A DNA stretch of 64,000 nucleotides from Dipteris shenzhenensis. Lineage: Eukaryota; Polypodiophyta; Polypodiopsida; Gleicheniales. This document shows, in pieces, positions 47,577-60,865 of this stretch. The DNA is taken from NCBI GenBank assembly GCA_047967505.1, contig CM106541.1. One strand, written 5' to 3'. Below the pieces are notes generated by a model. The model saw only the letters and a list, made by a program, of their open reading frames with translations, searched no databases and had not been told where the DNA came from. The translations under genes were made by a program, and so were the position numbers. Numbering within the stretch: position 1 is the stretch's first letter; each line of letters begins with the position of its first letter.

Positions 47577-48247
47577 AAGTAAGAGCTAGGCAACAAGATT
47601 CCCAAGGAGGCTGATACTAAGGTGGTCTCTTAGCTCGATCTCAAGTTGTTGGATGCACTATCCTCCGGTTCTGGCTCAGCTCCTAGGATCTTTCTAGACC
47701 TCAATAGCATGTAGGTAGCTCAAGGTGGGTGCTCACCAGTAGGTTTAGCCTATGAGTTTTTTAGTCTCCCCCTATCAGTCAGTCTATTAACCCGATGTGT
47801 GCATTGGCTTAGTATCTTGGCGTGTGCTAGGATACTAACCCCGCATGCATAGAGTTATTATCTCAACATGCACTATCTCGACATGCATGGGGTTACTAAC
47901 TCAGCATGCACTATTTGGACATGCATGGAGTTCTTATCTCGGCACACGTTGAGTTATTATCTTAGCGTGTGTGGACTTACTAACTCGACGTGCATGGAGT
48001 TAAGTTGACCTATATTTTGGACAAGATTTGGTCATAAATTATGCCAACTATCAAAGATTATGTCAGGTGTCAGCTGTCAGGCCAAGTCAGAAGGTGCCAG
48101 AGATGTCACCAGTCCTAACCCAAAAGAGTCAACACTACCTTGGCAGAGTCAAAGTTAACTCGATGGAGTCAACGGTATCGCAACATGCTATCCCAGTGGA
48201 CTTTAACTCGATGTACATTGGGTTATTAATCCGACGTGTGCATAGCA
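47577..48247 (-). repeat. Presumed 5' LTR of gypsy element B
   Basis: On the minus strand it starts TGCTATGCAC at 48,247, exactly where the element A RT frame is broken. It contains a tandem array of about 35-40 bp units around GTTATTATCTC and CATGCATG (47,790-48,010) and a degenerate match to the TATA block near 47,740. The 3' edge near 47,577 is inferred from the following leader. Confidence 0.5.
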
Positions 48248-48672
48248 CTTGAAAGCTATGAACATGACTCGCTGGAATGTGGCCGGGGCATTACAAAGGC
48301 CGAATGGCATGACTCTATTTGGGTATAATTACCCCATTCTGTAGCAAATGTTGTTTTTGATTGGTCTTTAGGAGCGATTTGCACTTGGTTATAGCCACCG
48401 AAGCCATCTAAGAAGCTATATATTTCCAACACTGTTTCTGTTAAGGGTAGGGGATAGTGATCCCTAATTGTGGCGGCATTCATAGCCACCTTTTCCAACA
48501 CTGTTTCTGTTAAGGGTAGGGGATAGTGATCCCTAATTGTGGCAGCATTCGCGCATATTCTAAGCTTCTTGTTGCGTTTAGGCACAATGACAATGGGTGA
48601 AACCCAATCAGTGTGCTCTATCTCGTAGATGAATCTAGCATCTAGGATTTTTTCCAGCTCGTCATAAACCAT
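48248..48672 (-). pseudogene. Gypsy RT N-terminal half (element A)
   Basis: Reads ILDARFIYEIEHTDWVSPIV, VPKRNKKLRICANAATIRDH, YPLPLTETVLE, FLDGFGGYNQVQIAPKDQSK, TTFATEWG, then MPFGLCNAPATFQRVMF, and is cut by the B LTR before the catalytic FxDD. A 69-bp in-frame tandem duplication (NAATIRDHYPLPLTETVLE twice, about 48,425-48,554) lies in the palm region. Confidence 0.9.
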
Positions 48673-49953
48673 GGTGCCATACTTAGGATTTGTGTGATAA
48701 GGTCCACATACCTTAGGGTGAGCACCTTCCCTTATAGGTATTGTGTGTACTGCCCACTTCTAGTGAAATTCCTTTCATCTCTTTGTATGACCATGCTAGG
48801 CAGTCACGGTATTCCATTAGGAATGCTTTGAGTTTCATCTTCTTGACGAAGCTGTTTCCCAATAAAAACCAGTTTTTCTTCCTCCCCTTCAAGGGCGAGG
48901 TTTATTGTGCATGTTTTTACCGGTCCCTCATAGATTGGAGTTTCTCCAATGTTATCGATTTCTTAGACTTCAGATTCTCTTAGTGGTCTTGGCATTGCTA
49001 GTGGCGCACTGGCACTTGTGTAATTCTTGAAGTATTCCAGCACTTCTTAAAGATTGGCCTCTGATGGTGTTGAACTAGCCTGACATGTGCCATGTGTACT
49101 GGGTCGCATCGTGTCATTTACCAATTTGTTAGGCTCATTTTGACTTTCTTTTTCTGAAGTCTCTTGATCGAGCTTCATCCACACATGTGGCCTATATTTT
49201 TGAAACTTCTTACGTGGGGAACTATGGGTAACTTTTCCACTGGTAAAGTGCTGCCAAGTAAGGGTTCATTTGCTGTGCATACTCCTTCCAGTCCCTCAAG
49301 GGACCATTCAAGAGGTGGTGGTTCTGATTTTAAGGGAGCTGACTTTGCAAGGTACAATTCGACAATCCTTGATTGGACTCGTTCGAGTTCATTGAAGTGC
49401 TCGGCCTTGTCTTTTCTGCGATTTCCTCCTTCAGCTTTCTTGCAGGATCTTCTGCTGTTATTCAACTTTGGAGGTTCCACTTTTGGGAGCTCGACTGTCA
49501 TTAGGGCATGCAAAATGGCTAAGTCATTATCAAAGATTTGACCTTCAATTTTAGCATTCTCAGCCTCTGTTTCAAGGTCCCAAGGAAAATCCTAGTCATC
49601 ATTGGTATAGGTACCTTCTTCAAGTTCATTATCCCACTCGAGATCAGCCATAAAGAATGGCATCTCTAGATTGATTGGTTCTTCATGTGGGAGTGGAGGA
49701 TCTACTTATAGTGCCTTAGCATCTATTTGTGAGAAGATGGGGTCTAATGAATGGCAATTATCAATAGTTGCCAATGTTTGTATCCAATTATTGGCATTGC
49801 TTTGTGAGTCACCTGCTATGGCAAGCTGTTGCAAGGGAGCTGATTTGCTTGAGATTGTTGTTGAAGATGTGTCATCCAATGCTTTAGGCACAATTAGTTT
49901 AATAGCTCCTATCGCCACATTCACCCTGACTGTGGTGTCGCGATTCTAGATTG
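48673..49953 (-). pseudogene. PR-RT linker region (element A)
   Basis: Coding-like minus-strand peptide including LVFIGKQL and EALLEYFKN-type segments and a Lys/Glu-rich stretch (RRKDKAEHFNELERVQSRIV at about 49,390). This spacer lies between protease and RT. No separate domain is recognised. Confidence 0.5.
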
Positions 49954-50337
49954 TCAATCTATCAGTTCCCAGTCATGGAGGACTAATGCTTCCCGTAACC
50001 AAGGACGTCCCAGTAAGTTTTGATAGAATTTTTTGGGGAGATCCAAGATTGTGAATTGAAGGGAAAATTGGACTCCTGTGATCTTTGTGGACACGCCATT
50101 TACTATTCCCAAGGGTTTAGCCCGTGAATCATGAGCAAGGCGTATGTTAAAATTAGCCTTTTGCATTAGTGGGAGACCCCATTCTTTGTAGAGCTCCTTT
50201 GATAGGACATTTACACCTACTCCACCATCCACTATGGCTTGGACTTCATTATATGCCTTGTGGATCAAAGGCATAGTAATGTTGCATATGTCATCTCTCT
50301 CACCCATCCGCACAGGGATATCTTCAATGTCATTCAT
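49954..50337 (-). pseudogene. Gypsy aspartic protease (element A)
   Basis: One clean 127-codon frame: VQAIVDGGVGVNVLSKELYK (active-site DGG, as in Athila/Tat-type elements), FSLQFTILDLPKKFYQNLLG and RPWLREALVLHDWELI. It processes the Gag-Pol polyprotein. The frame itself is intact although neighbouring frames are broken. Confidence 0.85.
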
Positions 50338-50530
50338 AGGTGGAAGGGGATTTGCAAGTTCATTCCATCCTTTGAAACTCTCCCAGAGATTGGGACAATT
50401 CTGTAGGAGGATTCTGATGGAAATTGATACAAGGCAACTTAGGATGCTAGAGAGTGCGGCTCCTTCAAGTGGATGTGATAGTACATTATGTTGTGGAGTC
50501 TATTGTTGCAACAAAGGCTCGAGTACAGTA

Positions 50531-52060
50531 TCAATACTTTGTGGAGCCGTCATGGATTGGGTCTTGAGCTTGTTTCTCATCCTCAAATTGAGCTTGTTTC
50601 TCAGCCTCACATTGAGCTTGTTCCTTTTGTACCCATTGTTGAAGTGCCTGAAAATGAGCCTTTTCCACCTCTACATTTGGGTATAAAGCTTCTTTTATTT
50701 GAGGCTCAATGGGAGTTGATGTGGATGAGCTCGGCTGCTCATTGCTTGGCGGAGGTGGAGGCACTTGTGCGTTCTTTTTTCAAAGTCACTTTGGATGGAT
50801 TGGAATGTTAGGGTCCTTGGTGGCCTCTTTCTGTTGGCGTGTAATTACATTTACAGGTTGTGATATTACACTTGCCGGACCTAGACTTTGATGGTCCACC
50901 CCAATGATGTCGATGGGGACGTCAAGCTTAATTTCTATTTGTTCTGGGACCTTATTTTTCATGGGACAATCCATACAGGCATGTCCTATGCCACAATCTC
51001 TGCAGAGTGGTTGGAAAGTAGCTGGGCTACCATGATGTGGGCACTCTGCGATCCGGTGATTTTCGCCACAGCTGTAGCACTTGATTGGTGCGCGATATGT
51101 GTTAGGACGTACTTCATTTGCATAAACTGGTATTAGACCATCTGCACCTTCTACAGAGTACACTGGGTACTCTACTTCATACTCAAATGGCGAGTCTACT
51201 TCCTCAACTTGTAATTGATGTATTGGAAGTGCCTGAGGAGCTAGATTTGGTGCTCTTGGATATGGTTGTGGATTCAGATTCCTAAGTAGTTGTGGGACTT
51301 ATGTCCGAATGGGAACAAGATTTAGCCTCGGAGCTGGGGGCACTTGTGCAAGTGCCGGTTGCCTGTATACTAGCATGGGTGCCGCTTGGTATTGTTGAGG
51401 TCGAGGCGGGTTGTTGCGCATGTTGAAGATGCAACTTAGCTCTTAGGACCGGGCACTCATTTGCTATATGATTGGCCATGCAGTGTGGACACCAAACATT
51501 TTCTTGTCGTGGATATGTATGAGTTGGCGGCTGAGACAAGTGAAGTTTTTGTTCCATGGCCTGCATCATGTCTTGTTTCAGCTTTAGGGTCATGGCCTCT
51601 AGGCGATCTTCATTTTTTAGCAGGGGACTTGGATTTGCCTTTTTTCGAGCGCTTATCTTGTGTACTAGATCTGCCGTCATCACTGCTAGTGTCTGAGTCG
51701 GTCATGCCATCCTCGATGTCAATGGTTGCCGCATGAGTAGCACTGAACGTTTCATAGCTGCTAATCTTTTTCATATCCTTTTGGATTTTCTTTCTTAGTC
51801 TTGCAATGAACCATGCCGTGAGGTACTTTGCATCTGGGCGTGGGTCACATTTGGCGATTAATCGTTTCATCTTACCCAGGTATGTGCATACATCTTCTCG
51901 GCGGCCTTGTTTGATCTTGCTTAGTTGGAGAGCGGGATCATCTTGTAACCTCTCCATTTGAAAGCGTCAATTGAATTCTGTTTGAAGTAGGCCCCAAGTG
52001 GCGCGCTCTTCCATTAGAAGGTCTAGGTACCATTCAGACGCTTCATCAGTTAATTACGGT
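50531..52060 (-). pseudogene. Gypsy gag with three CX2CX3HX4C zinc knuckles (element A)
   Basis: Starts around 52,050 (EASEWYLDLLMEERATWGLL), then DDPALQLSKIKQGRREDVCT and YLTAWFIARLRKKIQ. It carries three knuckles: CPHCMANHIANEC (about 51,480), CYSCGENHRIAEC (about 51,075) and CRDCGIGHACMDC (about 51,000). All use three rather than four residues between the second Cys and His. The C-terminal part (50,531-50,764) is Gln/Glu-rich. Frame breaks occur near 51,280 and 50,780. Confidence 0.85.
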
Positions 52061-53870
<1,810 letters not shown>

Positions 53871-53893
53871 GTCTCCCCGGCAGCAGCACCAAA
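53871..53893 (-). promoter_or_regulatory. Primer-binding site of element A (Asp-tRNA type)
   Basis: The minus strand reads TGGTGCTGCTGCCGGGG, matching the common gypsy site TGGCGCCGTTGCCGGGG (complement of plant tRNA-Asp) at 14 of 17 bases, directly next to the LTR. Confidence 0.8.
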
Positions 53894-55462
53894 TGTTGGC
53901 TCTTTCTTACGGCTTTCGTAGGAAGAGCAAGGTTTTCTCAGTGTGCAGGGTTCTGAGGCTTTTTGTCACCTACAGATATATTGGGGTTGTTATTTGTAGT
54001 ACACTTGTAGCTTAGGACCTCGAGTCGTGTTCGGTTGAGAAACGTAGGCTTAAGTGTGGTAAGTAAACATAGTGCATGCATGTGTAAAAGGAACGTGTAT
54101 CATCATGGCTAAGGTAATGAAGGCTTTCGCCTTCATTGGGGGTTGCAGGGTTTAGGAGGAGTTTAAGGGCTAGAAGGAGGTTTCAGAGTTTAGAAGGAGG
54201 TTCCAAGGTTAGAAGGAGTTCCAAGGTTTAGAAGTAGGTTCCAGAGTTTAGAAGAGGTTCCAGGGTTAGAAGGAAGATTCAAGGTTTAGAGAGAGGTTCC
54301 AGAGTTTAGAAGAGGTTCCAAGGTTCAGGGTAGAGTATACGGTGGAGAACTCATCTCCCTTGTAGATCATGGAGATTTAAGGATTGAGGAACTAAGGGTT
54401 TAGGGGGAGCATAGGAGTGGGAGAGGAAGAAGGTGTAAGAGCATGGGGAAAGGAAGAGGGAGGAGGAGGAGGAGGAGGAGGAGGAGGAGGGAGGAGGAGA
54501 AGGGAGGATAAGGGAGGAGGAGGAGAAGGGAGGAGGAGAGAGGAGGAGTAGAAGGGAGGAGGAGGAGGGAGAAGAGGGGAGGATGGGTTGCAAGGTTGGA
54601 GGAGGGAGGAGGAGAGGGAGAGGATGGGTTGCAAGGTTGGAGGAGAGGGGAGGAGGAGTTGCAAGGTTAGGACATGCTTTTGGACGTGGAGTGTAAGGAA
54701 GCATGGACACTCGAGACAATTGCTTGGAATACCAAAGTAGAACTCAACACAATGCCCCAAAGAGTCTAGGCTTCATTCCACTATGGGATATTTATACAAG
54801 TTGGACAGCTTCTCTCTCTGCATGTAGGAATTGTAACACATTCTCTCTCTACATGTAGAACTTGCATATAGAAGTTGCATGTAGAAGTCGTATGTAGAAC
54901 TCGCATGTACAACTCGCATGTACAACTCGCATGTAGGAGTTGCATGTAGGAGTTGTATGTAGAAGTCGTATGTAGAACTTGCATGTAGAACTCGCATGTA
55001 CAACTCGCATGTAGGAGTTGAATGTAGGAGTTGTATCTAGAAGTCGTATGTAGAACTTGCATGTAGAACTCGCATGTAGAACTCGCATGTAGGAGTTGCA
55101 TGTAGGAGTTGTCTGTAGAAGTCATATGTAGAACTTGCATGTACAACTCGCATGTACAACTCGCATGTAGGAGTTGCATGTAGGAGTTGTATGTAGAAGT
55201 CATTTGTAGAACTTGCATGTAGAACTCGCATGTAGAACTTGCATCTACAACTCGCATGTAGGAGTTACATGTAGAACTTGCATGTAGAACTCGCATGTAC
55301 AACTCGCATGTAGGAGTTGCATGTAGAACTTGCATGTAGAACATGCAAGTTGTATTTCTAAGAGGGATTATTTCTAGCCTTATGCAAGTACAAGCGGAGC
55401 TTTGCCGCTACTCTACACACACATTCTGTTCTACCTAAGTCCATGTTGGCATAGAGTCAACA
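53894..55462 (-). repeat. 5' LTR of element A (1,569 bp)
   Basis: Ends TGTTG(G/A)CTC ... GAGTCAACA. The primer-binding site at the left shows that its direction is leftward. A TATA element (TATAAATATCCCA on the minus strand) lies near 54,785-54,797. It contains a 30-bp AGAAGGAGGTTCCA repeat (54,150-54,330), a (GGA)n array (54,445-54,670) and a roughly 15-bp minisatellite around GCATGTAGAACTC/GCATGTAGGAGTT (54,836-55,350, about 34 units). An inverted relative is at 57,932-59,157. Confidence 0.85.
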
Positions 55463-57931
55463 GGCTGGCTACATGGGCACCACTTGTATCAATAGTATCA
55501 CCAGACCTCATCACCATCTATCATTCTCCAACGTCAAGCTAGCCAAATGATCCAAATGTCAGAACTATTCACTAGCTTGGGCAAGGAAGAATATGCAAGA
55601 GAATTGGAAAGACAGACTGCAACAGAAATCAAAGACCAATTCCAGGCAATCACCATAGAGGTCAAGGCACTTCGGGCATAGATGGATGAGAAGGAGGTAG
55701 AAGAAATGCGCATGAACCAAGCTCTCCAAGCTCAAGAGAAGGCAGTGAGGGATGTGACCTCCAACCTCCACGAAAGTCAAACACAACTAGCAGCAGCAGT
55801 ACAAGCAACAGCAATCCTACAAACCTACTATAACTCCTTGACATCTACACATGCTCAACAGACGGAGGTAGTGGCACAAGCTTGACTCACTCTAATTCAC
55901 AAAGAAGAAGAGCTCCAGGATTGCAAAGACAAGCTTGAAGAAATGAAACAATCTTTAGCAGTGCGTGCCTTTAGCATTGACGAGCTTACAAGGGAATGCA
56001 GAATCTTAAAGGATCAACTTGCTACCGCTCAAGAGGCCAACACTTCACAAGCACAAGTCTTGGCCCAATGGTCCAATACCACTGATGACATTCCTCAACA
56101 GGCAAAGGTCACCTTGCAAATGAGAAAGCTTAAGGAGGCATATACAACCATCCACCATTAATACAAAGAAAAAATGAATGAGATGCACTCCCAAAAGATA
56201 ATCATCTCCAAGCTTGAACTCCAATTGCTAGTGCACAACAATGAGGCATTGGAAGACAACACCAATGAAGCCCCGCTTCAATGCACAATGGTGGTGTACC
56301 AAGAGCTTGTGGCTACTCTACAAGTGGAAGATCACCTCAACGCATGCGTGCTTATCCAATGGAAGCAACTCCAAATCAAGATCATATCTGCTCATCCAAC
56401 AATCAAATGGGAACGTTCCATCGGGACCAAAACCCTACGCATAATTTGCCAAGACTTCTGTCTGAAGATGAGAAAAATATCTTCTGCCAGGACAGATGCT
56501 TTCATTGCATATGTATGCCTCATGGGTAGTCCTCCCCTCAGGGTTGTGGTAGGTTTGTTGATATTACTAAAAAGGCCATCACTATTATTTGCAAGGCACG
56601 ACATAACCGATATCCCACCCATGCAGCTGATGATCCCATCGCACTAGCAAAAAGAAGTGTCGAAAGATGACAGGGCCTATCTCACATCCAACTTCCCATA
56701 TCTAACCACTCTTTCTGCCAACATCATAACCTCACTTACCCTTGCTGCTACCACCCTCTTAACCTTCCCCGAGCTCCATCCTAACATCTATTCCATTGTC
56801 TCTTTGCTCATGCCTCTCACCATTTTCAACTAACCCAATAGTCACAAACTTATGAGCCCCTCACACCTAGCTTCTTCCCCTCCCTTGCTAATCCTACCCT
56901 TAAGGATTACCAAGCTGCTCAAAACATTTGCCCAGTTCTTCCCCCCCTCCCCTCTGCTCCCCCTTTCACAACTAACACTCTTCCATATTTCTCCCCCATG
57001 TCCCTAGATTCTCTCTCTATCCCGTCATCACCTCCGATACTACTTGTGCTTCCATCAACAGAAAATGACACAGTATTTGATTTTAAATATCAGGATCCAG
57101 ATAATCCAATTCGTACTCCCATGCCAAGTTCCAATGATGGGTATGATTTTGATGAGATACCACTTCCTAGTAACCCCATCAAGGAATTTTGGAGCAAATA
57201 TCCTGATATGAAAACTCGAGGTGGATGGACCCTGAACAACTTTCCTACCAACCTTCGTCAGCATCAAATTAGTGAAGGTTGAATTAGCAAGTTGGATCCA
57301 CAACCTGATTGGCGTTGCCCTAAGCTCTTTGATGTAATCTTCTTGAAGGAGTACCTACGTGCACCTCCATGTCTCAGAACCCATCCCAAGTTCTATGCAG
57401 TTCCACAGCGTAAAAAATGTGAAGCCAACATACATACTTTGGATGAAGATCGAACCATTAATTGGCCAATGATCAAACCATACTCTGGTGTAGAATGGAA
57501 TATCCAAGGCACAATGGTCCGAGCACTTCAGCAGCATGAGCAAATAATGTGCGGCAACATTGATCGCTTCCTTCACCTAAGTGCTATATTCTGTAAAACA
57601 TTGGAATTCATTCTGGAGGTCCCATGTTACCTCGATTCCCATTTACCTCCACTCAGTTTCAATCCCAATTAAAGGGTCAATGCTCAGATTACAAGCTGAC
57701 TCTATCAAAGAGTGATCTTCTTAGAAGCACGCCACATATCTCTGTTCGAGCAAATGGTGGATACAGGCTACCTAGAAACTGAGCAAAAATTGTATGGTGC
57801 CAAGGCTTTATTGCAACATCCATTGGCACGAGACAAGTTCCACAACCACTAGACTAAAAGCATGGCAACCCAGGTATGTGCTTGCAATCAGCCATAACCT
57901 GAGGACGGGTAATAAAATGGATCCGGGAATA
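55463..57931 (+). pseudogene. Long decayed ORF with coiled coil, family unknown
   Basis: Coding-like for about 2.3 kb on the plus strand, with few stops (near 55,680, 55,883, 56,160, 56,645, 57,280 and 57,670) and one frame change between 56,645 and 56,998. The first half is a coiled coil rich in Gln, Glu, Ala and Lys: EMRMNQALQAQEKAVRDVTS, QDCKDKLEEMKQSLA, FSIDELTRECRILKDQLATA. The second half looks globular: YDFDEIPLPSNPIKEFW, GGWTLNNFPTNLRQHQ, FDVIFLKEYLRAPPC, HTLDEDRTINWPMIKPYSGV. It ends about 45 bp before the following LTR. I recognise no known family. It could be an accessory ORF of the element owning that LTR, or a captured host gene. Confidence 0.55.
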
Positions 57932-59157
57932 TGTTGTCTCTGTGCCAACATGGACTTAGGTAGAACAAAATGTGTCTCTCGAGTAGTAGCAAAGCTCTGC
58001 TTGTACTCACATGAGACTAGAAATAATCCCTCTTAGAAATCCAACTTGCGTGTTCTACATGCAAGTTCTACATACAAGTTCTACATACAATTTCTACTCG
58101 CAACTCCTACATGCGAGTTCTACATGCAACTTCTACATGCGATTTCTACATGCAACTCCTACATGCAAGTTCTACATGCAACTCCTACATGCAACTCCTA
58201 CATGCAACTTCTATATGCATGTTCTACATATAGAGAGAGAATGTGTTACAATTTCTACATGCAAAGAGAGAAGCTCTCCAACTTGTATAAATATCCCATA
58301 ATGGAATGAAGCCCACACTCTTTGGGGCATTGTGTTGAGTTCTACTTTGGTATTCCAAGCAATTGTCTCAAGTGTCCATGCTTCCTTGCACTCCACGTCC
58401 AAAAGCATGTCCTAACCTTGCAACCCCTCCTCCCCTCTCCTCCAACCTTGCAACCCATCCTCTCCCTCTCCTCCTCCCTCCTCCTCCTCCCTTCTACTCC
58501 TCCCTCTTCCTCCTCCTCCCTCCTCCTCCTCCTCTCTCCTCCTCCCTTCTCCTCCTCCCTCCTCCTCCTCCTCCCTCCTCTCTCCTCTTTCCCCCATGCT
58601 CTTACACCTTCTTCCTCGCCCACTCCTATGCTTCCCCTAAACCCTTAGTTCCTCAACCCTTAATCTCCATGATCTATAAGGGAGACGAGTTCTCCACCAT
58701 GTACTGTACTCTAGACCTTTTTAACCTCCTTTTAACCGTTGGAACTCCTAACCTTGAAACCCCTTCTAAACCTTGGAACCTCCTTCTAGCCCTTGGAACT
58801 CCTAACCTTGAAACTCCTTCTAAACCTTGGAACCTCCTTCTAACCTTGGAACCTCTTCTAAACCCTGGAACCTCCTTCTACCCCTTAAACTCCTCCTAAA
58901 CCCTTCAACCCCCAATGAAGGCAAAAGCCTTCATTACCTCAACCATGATGATACACGTTCCTTTTACACATGCATGCACTATGTTTGCTTATCACACTTA
59001 AGCCTACGTCTCTCATCGAAACACGACTCGAGGTCCTAAGCTACACGTATACTACAAACATCAACCCCAATATATCTGTAGGTCACAAAAAGCCTCAAAA
59101 CCTTGCATACTGAGAATACCCTACTCTTCCTACAGAAGCCATAGGAAAGAGCCAACA
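57932..59157 (+). repeat. A-family LTR in opposite (plus) orientation, 1,226 bp
   Basis: The reverse complement of 53,894-55,462 along its length: same ends (TGTTGTCTC ... GAGCCAACA), the same TATAAATATCCCATA at about 58,285, the same minisatellite but much shorter (58,050-58,215), a (TCC)n array (58,430-58,600), and CCTTGGAACCTCC repeats (58,735-58,890). No primer-binding site follows, so it is a 3' LTR or solo LTR. It interrupts the gag of element F. Confidence 0.85.
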
Positions 59158-60249
59158 GTCAGACAACAAGTCATAGCTTCCAATGCCTTGTCCTAAAGGA
59201 AAGTCTGACTGGCTAATTCTCCTTTTAGATGCCTTCTTTTTCTTACTACAGCGTTCCTCTTCTTGATGTTCCTCATCTACTTCTTCCTTGCTTTCTTCTT
59301 CTTCTTTTGCCTTACCACACCCCCGTTTAGCCATCATTACCTCTCTTTCCTCATCCCCTAAAGAAGCTTTTAACAAGGATACTTGTTTTTCTTCTTTCTT
59401 TCTCAATCTAGGACACTTAGGGAGATAGTGACCTTTTTCATAACATTCATAGTAGCAAGTGACCCCACTCTTATCTCGAGGCCTATCTTCACTCTTTGGT
59501 GCTCTATGTTGTCGTGCATTAACCAAATGCAATTTCAAATCAGCAAACTCTTCCATCAATTGGGAGATATTACAATCTAACTCAGAGGACTTTGGTACCT
59601 GAGAAGTGCCCATTACTGCCACCTTACAAGTTGAAGCTATTCAAGACACAAAAGAGGATTCGATCTTTAAAGAAGCTTCTTTCTTGGTCGTAATGCAAAG
59701 TGCCTCCACGTATGTTGTTGGATCTTTACTCATTACTTTTGAGCGAAGACGAGGCTCCAAAGACATAACAAATTTGCTCATCTTTAAGTGCTCCATCCCT
59801 ACAAGACTTTGAGGGGCCGATGATGCAGATGCCACAGCTTGCAAAGCTACCCTTTCATACTTTGTCCATAAAGTTTCATATCAGATTGCCAACGTAGAGA
59901 CCATCTCACCCTCTCCTTAATAGAACCAGTCCAACTGCAACATCAAAGCATTTCGTGACTCCACTGCCCCAAATCTCTGCTTCATTGCAACCACCACTTG
60001 GTCCCAGTCCTCCTTGGTAGAGTCTGGCAAGGCCTGATGCCAACTCAAGGCTACACCTTCAAGAAAATTAGGCAAAATCTCCGCCTGATCCTTCATGGAC
60101 CATCCAGAAAGCCAGCATCCTTGAACAAAATCCTGAAGATAAGACTCCGGGTCTTCCCCTTGGGTCCCTTGAAACACTGGAATCTTCATCATGATGAAAC
60201 ACAAAAAGAAAACACCAAGATCCAAATAATATCCCAAACAAGATCCCAT
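59158..60249 (-). pseudogene. Gypsy gag (element F)
   Basis: Minus strand: KIPVFQGTQGEDPESYLQDF, LPNFLEGVALSWHQALPDST, FGAVESRNALMLQLDW, then a stop. It resumes with YETLWTKYERVALQAVASAS and HLKMSKFVMSLEPRLRSKVM, then a zinc knuckle CYECYEKGHYLPKC (C-X2-C-X4-H-X4-C) and an acidic/Lys tail. It is cut by the A-family LTR at 59,157. It has only about two stops, so it is a young relic. PR and pol are not in the window on this side. Confidence 0.85.
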
Positions 60250-60843
60250 AGAGCCTTAGGATACTGAGACCAACTTATTATGCATAATCACTTGTTAAAA
60301 ACCCTTCACATTGTGATCCTCAACAAAATCTTCAAAAATAAGTGAGACCAACCAGCACCATGAAAACATTGTGTATACATACATTCAAGAATCACCCTTG
60401 TCACAACTGGAAGTGCACATAATAGCTTCAAGATATTGTACTCTTCATCATTTGCATAGCAAAAGAAGTTGAAAGCATTGAGAATCACCACTCCACTGTT
60501 ATAGTCAAAAACTACCGAAAGACTCAACTCTTCTTCACATTAAGCTGCCAGTGCATGAAAGAATCCCCAATCTATCATTGTGCCTACTTCTGGCGTTGTT
60601 GATTCACCAACATATTTAGGAGTGCAAACATAAAGGATATGATCATGATGACCGTGTGAATAGCTTAAGCATCACCTTCACAATCTTCTAGTTCTGTTAA
60701 ACGGGCTGCAATCTCTTCTAATGGAGTTCTTCTAGGCATCTTCTTTATCACATCAAAAAACACATGCCTATCCTAGGCATAACATGCAATCAAGTACACC
60801 CGAGACCGTTTAATAAGATGGGATGAATCCAATACCAAACGTA
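60250..60843 (-). other. 5' leader of element F
   Basis: About 600 bp between the primer-binding site and gag. No domain recognised. Confidence 0.5.
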
Positions 60844-60859
60844 CCCGGCGTCTCCACCA
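60844..60859 (-). promoter_or_regulatory. Primer-binding site of element F
   Basis: The minus strand reads TGGTGGAGACGCCGGG, the complement of a tRNA 3' end CCCGGCGTCTCCACCA including CCA. I cannot name the tRNA. Placed 6 bases from the LTR end. Confidence 0.65.
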
Positions 60860-60865
60860 AAAAGA

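Noticed and set aside
54781-55344. ORF of 187 codons with YMQVLHATPTC repeats, possible repeat protein
   Set aside because: Produced by a 15-bp LTR minisatellite; open in all three frames and present in both LTR orientations.
54836-55350. CRISPR-like array
   Set aside because: Repeats are contiguous and degenerate with no unique spacers, in a eukaryotic LTR.
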